DNA from: MAG-121220-bin8 sp965655865
GTDB taxonomy: Bacteria > Bacteroidota > Bacteroidia > Flavobacteriales > Flavobacteriaceae
Direction: 5' to 3'
Assembly: GCA_965655865.1 (NCBI GenBank)
Contig: CBFHJJ010000025.1
Span: forward strand, 1-18,488
DNA: 18,488 nucleotides
A program made the position numbers and the translations under genes. Under the pieces are notes generated by a model, which saw only the letters and a program-made list of their open reading frames with translations, ran no database searches and was not told the origin of the DNA. Shown piece by piece: positions 1 to 5,992 of this stretch; the stretch's first letter is position 1, and every line of letters starts with the position of its first letter.

Positions 1-1194
1 GATGTAATGGATCTTGGAGATACTGTTTCTTTCTTAAAGTTAAGAGGTGGTTATTCTCAAGTAGCAGGTGGTGCTGATAGCCCATATGCTCTAAGTTTAT
101 CTTACGGAATTTACGGACAAGGCCACTTAGGTGCTTCTCTAGGAACTATTACTGGAGGAACTATTCCAAATTCTGAAATTACTCCTTTTGAGAAAAATGA
201 AACTGAATTTGGTTTTGACTTAAGAATGTTTGACAACAAACTTTCTATTGATGCTACGTACTACGACAATGAAACATTAGGAGACATTGTTGGAGTTAGT
301 GCTTCTCAAACTTCAGGTTATGGAGCAGCTCTTGCAAATCTTGGTAATATTTCAAATAAAGGTATTGAATTACTTATTAAAGGTGAGATAATGAAAACTG
401 ATGATTTCGCATGGAACGCATCGATTAACTACACTAAGAATACAAGTGAAGTAGTTGCAACTAACGATGCTGGTGGAAATATTAGTATAGGTAATCCAAG
501 AGATTTAGAAACAGGAATTAACGTAACTCATATTGTTGGAGAACAGTGGGGTGCATTATATGGGAATTCTTATGAAAGAGATTCTCAAGGTAGAATTGTA
601 CACATTATGCAAGGAGATATTCCTGTGCCAAAAATTGGAGGTAAAAAAATCTTAGGATTTGGTGTTGCTCCAGAATCTATTGGACTTGCATCTACGTTTA
701 GCTATAAAGATTTCAACGCTTCAATTTTGGTTGAAGGTAAAATGGGTGGTTCTTTTTACTCTGGAACGAACAACTGGTATAAAGCTTATGGATTGCATAA
801 AGATACAGTTCCTGCAGGAGGTCGTGAGGCTGGATTTACACCTGATGGTGTAATGGAAGATGGAACTGTTATTACAACTTCTATTCCTATGTCAAAACAA
901 GAAGATTACTGGGCTCAAACAACTAATATTGGTGAAGAGAATGTTGGATCTGCGGATTACATGAGACTTCGTCAATTAAGTATAGGATACAACGTACCAT
1001 CAAGTATGCTTGAAGGATCGTTTATTACTAATGCTTCTGTATCGCTTATTGGAAGAAATTTACTTTTATTAAGTAACAGTTCTGATAATGTTGATCCTGA
1101 ATCATCTTATGCTGCAGGTAATGCAGTAGGTTTAGAAAGAGCAGGTCTTCCTGTCCCTAGAACAATAGGTCTAAACATTAATCTTAAATTTTAA
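1..1194 (+). CDS. SusC/RagA-family TonB-dependent outer membrane porin, C-terminal part
   Basis: This is the C-terminal portion (about 397 residues visible) of a SusC/RagA-type TonB-dependent transporter. The reading frame is open from base 1, so the signal peptide, carboxypeptidase-like domain, plug and first barrel strands lie upstream of the window. The visible part is barrel sequence: alternating strands rich in Gly, Asn, Tyr and Ser, the typical ISNKGIELLIKG segment, a DYMRLRQLSIGYN segment near the end, and a terminal NINLKF with the C-terminal Phe expected for BAM-assembled barrels. The SusD-type gene follows after 12 bases, the standard arrangement in which SusC forms the channel and SusD the lid. 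The pair imports oligomers, usually glycans and sometimes peptides, across the outer membrane. The substrate cannot be read from this fragment. The family call is very secure; the substrate is unknown. Confidence 0.95.
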   Translation, partial: DVMDLGDTVSFLKLRGGYSQVAGGADSPYALSLSYGIYGQGHLGASLGTITGGTIPNSEITPFEKNETEFGFDLRMFDNKLSIDATYYDNETLGDIVGVSASQTSGYGAALANLGNISNKGIELLIKGEIMKTDDFAWNASINYTKNTSEVVATNDAGGNISIGNPRDLETGINVTHIVGEQWGALYGNSYERDSQGRIVHIMQGDIPVPKIGGKKILGFGVAPESIGLASTFSYKDFNASILVEGKMGGSFYSGTNNWYKAYGLHKDTVPAGGREAGFTPDGVMEDGTVITTSIPMSKQEDYWAQTTNIGEENVGSADYMRLRQLSIGYNVPSSMLEGSFITNASVSLIGRNLLLLSNSSDNVDPESSYAAGNAVGLERAGLPVPRTIGLNINLKF

Positions 1195-1206
1195 ACTTAT
1201 ATAATT

Positions 1207-2679
1207 ATGAAAAAAATACTATTAACATTTTTTGCTTTAAGTTTAGTTATTTCCTCTTGTGAGTTCGGAGAAGGGTTCGAGGAAATGAACATAGACCCAA
1301 ATAAAGCATCTCAGCTTGACGTATCAAACAAGTTTGCGTCAGCTATTTTAAAAACATCAGGTGGTAGATATGAAAACTGGAGAGCCAGTTTAATTTATCA
1401 ATCCACTATGATTCAACATTTATCTTCTACGGCTGGTTACTGGTCGGGTGATAAATATTTTAGAAGCGATCAATATGCAAATGCACTTTGGGATCGTTAT
1501 TATCCAGATGTAATTAAAGAAATTGAGGATATTAGAGCTCAATTAACATCGGAGGGAAATAGTGGTTCTGAAATGGGTATGCTACGTATATTAAGAGTTT
1601 TTGCTTTCACAAGACTTACTGATATATACGGAGATATTCCTTACAGTGAAGCAGGACAAGGGTATATTAACGGTATATTAAAGCCTAAATACGATGCTCA
1701 ACAAGACATCTACATGGATATGCTTAAAGAGCTTGAGGCTGCTGTAGCTCAAATTGGAGCTAGCACTACTATGGGTAGTTCTGATTTAATTTTTCAAGGA
1801 AACACTACTAAGTGGAAAGCTTGGGGTAACTCAATGATGCTAAGACTAGCAATGAGATTAACTAAAGCAGATTCAGCTACAGCGAAAGCATGGGCTGAAA
1901 AAGCTGTTGCTGCTGGAACTATGACATCTAACGATCACATAGCAATGGTTCAACACACAGATGGACCTGCTGGAATCAATAAAAACGGACATGGTGAAGT
2001 ATGGCAAGCTGATGGCAATGCAAGAATGAGTAAAACTTTTATGGATTGGATGAGTGATGATCCAAGACTAACTGTTTTGGCTCAAAGAACTTCTGACGGA
2101 AGTACTGCTGTTGCAGATTTAATTGGTATGCCAAATGGAAGTGATGGAAACTCTGTTCCTGACAATTCAATTTATGCTTCTTTAAATGATGATTTAAAAG
2201 GCGTAGATGTCCCTATGGTATTTCATTCATATGCTGAAGTAAGACTTTTAAAAGCTGAGATGGCATTTAGAGGTTGGTCAGTTCCTGGTGATGCAAAAAC
2301 TCACTACGAGGCTGGAGTAAAAGCAGCTATGCAGATGCTAGGTTCTATTTACCCTAAAACTACAGCTATTACTGATGCTCAAGTTGCTGATTACTTAGCT
2401 GCTAAGCCTTACGATGCTGCAAAAGGATGGGAAATGATCAGTGAACAGTATTGGGCTGCTACTCTTTTAAACGAGTATGAAAGTTTTAATAACTGGAGAA
2501 GAACCGGATACCCTACATTAACGCCTGTTAATTATGATGGTAATGTAACGGGAGGTACTATTCCAAGAAGACTTATATACCCAGTTTCTGAACAAAATAC
2601 CAATGGTGATAATTATAGTGCAGCTGTTGCAAGACAAGGTGCTGATAATTTTACAACCAGAATATGGTGGGATAAATAA
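1207..2679 (+). CDS. SusD/RagB-family nutrient-binding outer membrane lipoprotein
   Basis: This is a 490-residue SusD-type surface lipoprotein that caps the SusC channel and binds incoming oligomers. The N-terminus MKKILLTFFALSLVISSC is a lipoprotein signal peptide with its lipobox ending at Cys18, so the chosen ATG is well supported. The body is helical and TPR-like. Segments typical of the family are an early DPNKAS stretch, a YQSTMIQHLSS region, RFTRLTDIYGDIPYSEA-like sequence around residues 135-155, and a C-terminal half with YAEVRLLKAEMAFRG and LLNEYESFNNWRRTGYP. It ends in RIWWDK, a tail I associate with the SusD-like_2 (PF12771/PF12741) branch rather than the classical starch SusD. 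It lies 12 bases after the susC-like gene and is followed by an intrinsic terminator, so susC-susD form the 3' end of one transcript. The ligand cannot be predicted. Confidence 0.95.
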   Translation: MKKILLTFFALSLVISSCEFGEGFEEMNIDPNKASQLDVSNKFASAILKTSGGRYENWRASLIYQSTMIQHLSSTAGYWSGDKYFRSDQYANALWDRYYPDVIKEIEDIRAQLTSEGNSGSEMGMLRILRVFAFTRLTDIYGDIPYSEAGQGYINGILKPKYDAQQDIYMDMLKELEAAVAQIGASTTMGSSDLIFQGNTTKWKAWGNSMMLRLAMRLTKADSATAKAWAEKAVAAGTMTSNDHIAMVQHTDGPAGINKNGHGEVWQADGNARMSKTFMDWMSDDPRLTVLAQRTSDGSTAVADLIGMPNGSDGNSVPDNSIYASLNDDLKGVDVPMVFHSYAEVRLLKAEMAFRGWSVPGDAKTHYEAGVKAAMQMLGSIYPKTTAITDAQVADYLAAKPYDAAKGWEMISEQYWAATLLNEYESFNNWRRTGYPTLTPVNYDGNVTGGTIPRRLIYPVSEQNTNGDNYSAAVARQGADNFTTRIWWDK

Positions 2680-2764
2680 TAATTATAATATAAAATTGAT
2701 AATTGTTTTCATAAAAATGTTTGTTTAAATCACTTTTGTTTTTAACAAATAATTACAATTTTAT

Positions 2765-2801
2765 AAAGAGACTTGCTTTTTAAAGCAAGTCTCTTTTTTT
2801 T
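2765..2801 (+). terminator. Intrinsic terminator after the SusC/SusD operon
   Basis: A long perfect inverted repeat has arms at 2765-2779 and 2782-2796 (AAAGAGACTTGCTTT and its complement), giving at least 13 realistic pairs. It is followed by an uninterrupted T-run to 2801. This is the strongest hairpin-plus-U-tract in the window. It separates the susCD transcript from the esterase gene that starts at 2824. Confidence 0.9.
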
Positions 2802-2823
2802 AACAGACCTATATTTACTAAAA

Positions 2824-3531
2824 ATGAAAAAATTTTTACTGTTAGCTGTTATATTTTCTATATCAAGTTGTACAAATAACATTTCCATTGATCACCTATA
2901 CCCTAGTGAGGACTTAATAATCCAAAACCACGATGATTGGGGCGAAGGAAATTATAAAAAAATGATTAAAGAATTCAAAAGTAATCCCTTAAATTATAAT
3001 GAGATTGTCTTTTTAGGAAACAGTATAACTGAGAGTGGAAAAGATTGGAGTAAAAGATTAAATTACCCTAATATTAGAAATAGAGGAATTGGTGGGGATG
3101 TAACCGATGGTGTATTGGCAAGATTAGATGAAATAATTTATTTTAAGCCAAAAGCTGTCTTCTTATTAATTGGAATAAATGATTTATGGAATAATAATAG
3201 CCCAGACAACCCCTCTGCAGAATATATAGCAAATAACATTATAAAAATTTCCCAAGTTATTAACGCGCAAACTCCAAAAACTAAAATTTATATTCAAACA
3301 GTTTTGCCAATTGAGAAGGAAAAGTTTAAGAATAACATTTTTAAAGTAAATGAAATAATAAAAGCGAACGAAAAAGACAATCCATATCAAACCATTGATC
3401 TATATTCAATTTTTGTAAACGAAAATGGGCTAATTAAAAAAGATCTTTCAACTGATGGAGTTCACCTTAGCGAAAAAGGATACGACGCTTGGGTAGACTT
3501 TATTAAGCCAGTTGTTAGTTCAATAAATTAA
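2824..3531 (+). CDS. SGNH/GDSL-family esterase lipoprotein
   Basis: This is a 235-residue SGNH-hydrolase lipoprotein, expected to cleave an O-acyl ester at the cell surface or in the periplasm. I place the start at 2824, not at the upstream in-frame ATG at 2773. From 2824 the protein begins MKKFLLLAVIFSISSC, a clean lipoprotein signal with the acylated Cys16, whereas 2773 lies inside the terminator hairpin. The family blocks are all present: block I FLGNSIT with nucleophile Ser67, block II Gly around RGIGGD (residues 87-92), block III GIND (117-120) with Asn119, and block V DGVH with Asp211 and His214. The family includes sialate and sugar O-acetylesterases, lysophospholipases and PAF-acetylhydrolase-like enzymes, and sequence alone does not choose among them. 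The susCD operon upstream and the sialidase about 7 kb away make carbohydrate de-acetylation a reasonable guess. It may also be transcribed by read-through of the preceding terminator. Confidence 0.9.
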   Translation: MKKFLLLAVIFSISSCTNNISIDHLYPSEDLIIQNHDDWGEGNYKKMIKEFKSNPLNYNEIVFLGNSITESGKDWSKRLNYPNIRNRGIGGDVTDGVLARLDEIIYFKPKAVFLLIGINDLWNNNSPDNPSAEYIANNIIKISQVINAQTPKTKIYIQTVLPIEKEKFKNNIFKVNEIIKANEKDNPYQTIDLYSIFVNENGLIKKDLSTDGVHLSEKGYDAWVDFIKPVVSSIN

Positions 3532-3647
3532 GCATATCTTCTTTTAATGCAGCCACTTCTAATTCTCGTAAGTTGATTAAATCAACATTACAATCCGAAT
3601 GTTTTTTTATCTATTTTAGTATTTATAAAACTTAACTATAAATTAAA

Positions 3648-4223
3648 ATGAAAAAAACTATCATTGTTCTATTAACTATAATTCCATTAATTATAAATTC
3701 CCAAGAAAAAAATCTACCATTTTCTGAAATTGGTGATTACCCTACTGAATATACTCCAACAAATGTTATATCTAGACTAATTGATGGTTTAGGATATAGG
3801 TTTTATTGGGCTACAGAATCTTTGACTGAAAATGATTTAAATTATAAACCTAGTGAAGATAGCAGGTCTACAATGGAGGTGATAGAGCATATATATGGTC
3901 TTTCACTTATGATAGTAGCGTCTTTTGATGGAAAAGAATTTGACTTTAAACAAGATAAACTAGATTATGCAAATTTGAGAAAAGAAACTTTAAATAATCT
4001 TATGTATATAAAAAGTAAGCTAAATGATACTTCAGATTTATCTCAAATAAATATTGAATTTAGTCAAGGTGATAATAAATTAAAATTTCCTTTTTGGAAT
4101 CATTTAAACGGCCCTATGGCTGATGCTATTTGGCATTGTGGTCAAGTTGTTACAAATAGAAGAGCAAGTGGAAATCCACTAAATTCTAAAGTAAATGTAT
4201 TTTTAGGTAAAACAAGACCTTAA
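3648..4223 (+). CDS. Exported DinB-like four-helix protein
   Basis: This is a 191-residue protein that resembles the DinB/YfiT-like metalloprotein superfamily. It begins with a signal peptide (MKKTIIVLLTIIPLIINSQ), and most DinB-like proteins are cytosolic. The features supporting the family are the helix before EHIYG with His81, the pattern SRSTMEVIEHIYGLS, and the late IWHCGQVVTNRR segment with His163, which matches the usual WHxGQ helix. In typical members the third ligand sits four residues before the last His. Here that position is Asp159, and His152 is a nearby alternative, so the metal site may be altered. Relatives act as thiol-dependent S-transferases or have no known role. It is flanked by 116 bases upstream without a gene, and a convergent small gene lies downstream. 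The function of this protein is not known. Confidence 0.75.
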   Translation: MKKTIIVLLTIIPLIINSQEKNLPFSEIGDYPTEYTPTNVISRLIDGLGYRFYWATESLTENDLNYKPSEDSRSTMEVIEHIYGLSLMIVASFDGKEFDFKQDKLDYANLRKETLNNLMYIKSKLNDTSDLSQINIEFSQGDNKLKFPFWNHLNGPMADAIWHCGQVVTNRRASGNPLNSKVNVFLGKTRP

Positions 4224-4271
4224 TAATATTTAGTCTCATAGTACTCCATAAAGGATTAGTTTAAGATAAAG

Positions 4272-4284
4272 CGCCCTTTGGGCG
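4272..4284. terminator. Possible bidirectional terminator between convergent genes
   Basis: A compact GC-rich hairpin (CGCCC, loop TTT, GGGCG) stands out in very AT-rich sequence. It lies between the stop of the DinB-like gene (4223) and the stop of the reverse-strand small gene (4302). It has no U-tract on the plus strand and only a short CTTTAT on the minus strand, so termination is plausible but weak by the usual rules. Confidence 0.4.
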
Positions 4285-4301
4285 GTCTGATATGTGAATA
4301 A

Positions 4302-4529
4302 TTAAGGAGTGTACGGTTGGTAATCCATTAATGGAATTGAATCTGGAAAATAGTAATGTAAAAAAGGTCTCCATAAGGGGTCATAAAACGCAGCTAAAAG
4401 CACAAAAAGTAAAATAGATATGGAATAAATCATATCATTAGCACTTCCAGTTATTAATGGCTTGTCTTTTTTAAAATCATTCCACCAGTCAACAAATTTT
4501 TCATAAAAACTCTTATTTTTTATAATCAT
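4302..4529 (-). CDS. Small hypothetical protein with one membrane segment
   Basis: This is a 75-residue protein that I do not recognise. The N-terminal 35 residues are charged and aromatic (YEKFVDWWNDFKKDKP), followed by one hydrophobic segment at about residues 33-48 (MIYSISILLFVLLAAFY). The C-terminal tail is rich in Pro, Tyr and Trp and ends in QPYTP. Ordinary amino-acid composition and codon choice, a clean ATG, and a position filling an otherwise empty 365-base interval argue for a real gene. It reads divergently from the DUF805-like gene at 4589 and convergently with the DinB-like gene. No Shine-Dalgarno sequence is visible, as is usual in this phylum. It could be a small inner-membrane protein; no function is assigned. 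Confidence 0.6.
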   Translation of the reverse strand: MIIKNKSFYEKFVDWWNDFKKDKPLITGSANDMIYSISILLFVLLAAFYDPLWRPFLHYYFPDSIPLMDYQPYTP

Positions 4530-4552
4530 AAACTAAATATAATCATAATATT

Positions 4553-4570
4553 ACATTCTTTTTTGAATGT
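4553..4570. repeat. Inverted repeat between divergent genes
   Basis: ACATTC (4553-4558) and GAATGT (4565-4570) form a perfect 6-base inverted repeat around a T6 loop. They lie in the 59-base space between the divergent small membrane gene and the DUF805-like gene. This could be an operator or an incidental hairpin; no promoter match was found next to it. Confidence 0.3.
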
Positions 4571-4588
4571 TTTTCGTATATTATATAA

Positions 4589-5038
4589 ATGAAGAATTTA
4601 AAAATGAAGTTTGGCAAATACTTTAAATTCAAAAATACCATAAATGGGATTGATTACTTTTTGAGAATTATTTTTGTATCAATTGTGTTTTTTTCTCTTT
4701 TGGGATTAGGAATTTTATTACTTGAAATAAATTTAGCATTAGCAATAATTTTTATTGTTTTAGGATGTTTGTTTTTAATACCATTTCTATGGTTAGGATT
4801 TGCAACAACATATAAAAGAATTAATGCATTCTTTCCTGGAAAAGCAGGATGGTTACTTGCTTGTACTGTAGCATATTCCTTTATAATTGAAAATTTCAAT
4901 CCTAATAATGAATTAAATATTGAAAGTGGTAGCGGAGATTATAAAATGTATATTATTTTATTTATTCCTTCCTTTTTTTGGAATTTATATCTTCTATTTG
5001 GAAATTCTCCTACAGAAAAAAATAATCATATTGGATAA
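4589..5038 (+). CDS. DUF805-like inner membrane protein
   Basis: This 149-residue polytopic membrane protein resembles DUF805. It starts with a short cytosolic stretch ending in FKFKNTINGIDYFLRI, where family members carry the R/N-G-x-x-x-x-Y entry motif. Two hydrophobic segments follow (about residues 28-50 and 52-75), then the cytosolic ATTYKRINAFFPGKAGW loop that corresponds to the family's T-K-R-x-x-D-x-G-K-S-G-W loop. A third segment (about 84-95) and a last one (about 118-137) come next. The tail FGNSPTEKNNHIG matches the usual G-T-x-G-x-N-x-Y-G ending in outline only. The family has no settled biochemical role. The secreted TonB-domain protein starts 6 bases after this stop, so the two are almost certainly co-transcribed. 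A second possible start is Met6; I kept the first ATG. Confidence 0.65.
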   Translation: MKNLKMKFGKYFKFKNTINGIDYFLRIIFVSIVFFSLLGLGILLLEINLALAIIFIVLGCLFLIPFLWLGFATTYKRINAFFPGKAGWLLACTVAYSFIIENFNPNNELNIESGSGDYKMYIILFIPSFFWNLYLLFGNSPTEKNNHIG

Positions 5039-5044
5039 TAAAAA

Positions 5045-5482
5045 ATGAAAAAACTAATTCTACTATTACTGTTTATTCCACTTGTGAGTTTTGGGCAAAA
5101 TGAAAATACAAAAAAGAATGAAAAAGAATCTTTAATACCTTTTGCGACTGTTGAAGACGTGCCATTATTTCCAGGATGTGAAACAGTTCCTAAATCGAAA
5201 AGAAGAGATTGTTTTCAAAACAAAATGAATCGACATATTGCTCAAAATTTTATATATCCTGAATTTGCTCAAAAAAACGGAATTCAAGGAAGAGTGTTTG
5301 TTCAATTTATTATTGGAAAAGACGGTAATATCAGTGAAATTAGAAGTCGTGGGCCCCACGGTTCTTTAGAAAAAGCAGCCGAAAGTATTATTGAGAAGCT
5401 TCCAAAAATGACACCTGGTTATCTAAATGGATTTCCTGTTAGAGTACCATTTAGCATTCCAATTACTTTTAGGTTAATTTAA
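5045..5482 (+). CDS. Secreted TonB C-terminal-domain protein
   Basis: This 145-residue protein has a cleavable signal peptide (MKKLILLLLFIPLVSFGQ) and a TonB C-terminal domain at roughly residues 60-145. The recognisable segments are the flavobacterial lead-in FATVEDVPLFPGCE (33-46), the core YPEFAQKNGIQGRVFVQFII (71-90), GKDGNISEIR, and a terminal VPFSIPITFRL strand. A working TonB energy transducer needs an uncleaved N-terminal anchor and a long Pro-rich spacer. Both are missing, so this is probably a free periplasmic TonB-domain protein. Such proteins are common in this phylum and their role is unclear. Cys45 and Cys56 might form a disulfide. It sits 6 bases behind the DUF805-like gene. 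The assignment to the domain family is firm and the function is not. Confidence 0.85.
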   Translation: MKKLILLLLFIPLVSFGQNENTKKNEKESLIPFATVEDVPLFPGCETVPKSKRRDCFQNKMNRHIAQNFIYPEFAQKNGIQGRVFVQFIIGKDGNISEIRSRGPHGSLEKAAESIIEKLPKMTPGYLNGFPVRVPFSIPITFRLI

Positions 5483-5514
5483 TCAAACCATAATATATTA
5501 CACAAACAGCCTTG

Positions 5515-5535
5515 AAAAAACTCTCTCAACAGAGA
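5515..5535 (-). terminator. Intrinsic terminator after tRNA-Ala
   Basis: On the minus strand, 11 bases after the tRNA, TCTCT (loop GTTG) AGAGA forms a 5-base hairpin followed by G and six T residues. It is a weak but properly ordered terminator for the amt-glnK-tRNA transcript. An outer inverted repeat (CACAAACA at 5501-5508 and TGTTTGTG at 5540-5547) surrounds it and could extend or compete with the fold. Confidence 0.55.
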
Positions 5536-5545
5536 TGATTGTTTG

Positions 5546-5619
5546 TGGAGAAGATGGGATTCGAACCCACGACCTCTTGACTGCCAGTCAAGCGCTCTAG
5601 CCAACTGAGCTACATCCCC
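5546..5619 (-). tRNA. tRNA-Ala (anticodon GGC)
   Basis: This is a 74-base cloverleaf on the minus strand. The acceptor 5' arm GGGGATG pairs with CTTCTCC and includes the G3:U70 wobble pair, the classic alanine identity element. There is one T-T mismatch in the stem. The D-arm is GCTCAGTTGGCTAGAGC, and the anticodon stem is CTTGA/TCAAG around loop CTGGCAG, which gives anticodon GGC reading GCC and GCU. The T-arm is GTGGG-TTCGAAT-CCCAT and the discriminator is A. The 3' CCA is not encoded, so it must be added afterwards. The 5' end lies only 14 bases after the glnK stop, which leaves little room for a separate promoter. Confidence 0.96.
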
Positions 5620-5633
5620 ATTTAAGCCAGATG

Positions 5634-5975
5634 TTATACAATAGCTTGATCTCCTCTAACTTTTGTGCTTAAACGTATTGCGTCTTGAACATCATAAATA
5701 AAAATTTTACCATCACCTACTTGTCCATCAGAGCCAAATTCTAATATAGTATTTACACATTTTTCTAAGTTCTCATCACTAATTACACAAATTATCATTG
5801 TTCTGTTTTGTAGCGCTAAGGACTGTTCTGTTCCACGATACATTTTTGTATAACTTTTTTGTAATCCAGTCCCCGAAACAGGAATAACAGTAATACAAGG
5901 GATATCTACATTTTTTAAACCCTTCTGAATAGCTTTCAGTTTTGAGGGTCTAATTATCGCTTCAACTTTTTTCAT
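5634..5975 (-). CDS. glnK: PII-family nitrogen regulatory protein, GlnK type
   Basis: This 113-residue PII signal protein normally binds ATP/ADP and 2-oxoglutarate and plugs the ammonium transporter encoded next to it. It has the family's full length and order: N-terminal MKKVEAIIRPSKL, T-loop around residues 37-55 (KMYRG at 44-48), B-loop GDGKIFIYDV with Gly87-Asp88-Gly89-Lys90, and C-terminal RGDQAI. Two sites differ from E. coli GlnB/GlnK. Residue 51, the uridylylated Tyr, is Gln (YRGTEQ). The second Arg of the R-x-R nucleotide-binding pair is Ser103 (Arg101-Leu-Ser). The protein therefore cannot be uridylylated at the usual place. Control by ligand binding alone is more likely. The gene starts 17 bases after the amt stop, in the same operon, and the tRNA follows directly. 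Confidence 0.93.
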   Translation of the reverse strand: MKKVEAIIRPSKLKAIQKGLKNVDIPCITVIPVSGTGLQKSYTKMYRGTEQSLALQNRTMIICVISDENLEKCVNTILEFGSDGQVGDGKIFIYDVQDAIRLSTKVRGDQAIV

Positions 5976-5992
5976 AAATTTTAATTTAAGTA

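Noticed and set aside
2735..2749. TTTGTT/AACAAA hairpin between the SusD gene and its terminator
   Set aside because: It is a short AT-rich 6-base stem with no U-tract, next to a much stronger terminator; it is probably incidental.
2773..2823. Upstream in-frame ATG extending the esterase by 17 residues
   Set aside because: It lies inside the terminator hairpin, and the extension would place a poor sequence before a clean lipoprotein signal peptide that begins at 2824.
4654..4899. Reverse-strand open frame inside the DUF805-like gene, and similar antisense frames inside the sialidase-region and sulfatase genes
   Set aside because: They are antisense shadows of well-supported genes, with low-complexity or implausible protein sequence and no independent start signals.
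5501..5619. tRNA as an integration site for a mobile element
   Set aside because: No partial copy of the tRNA 3' end, integrase gene or foreign-looking block was found on either side.
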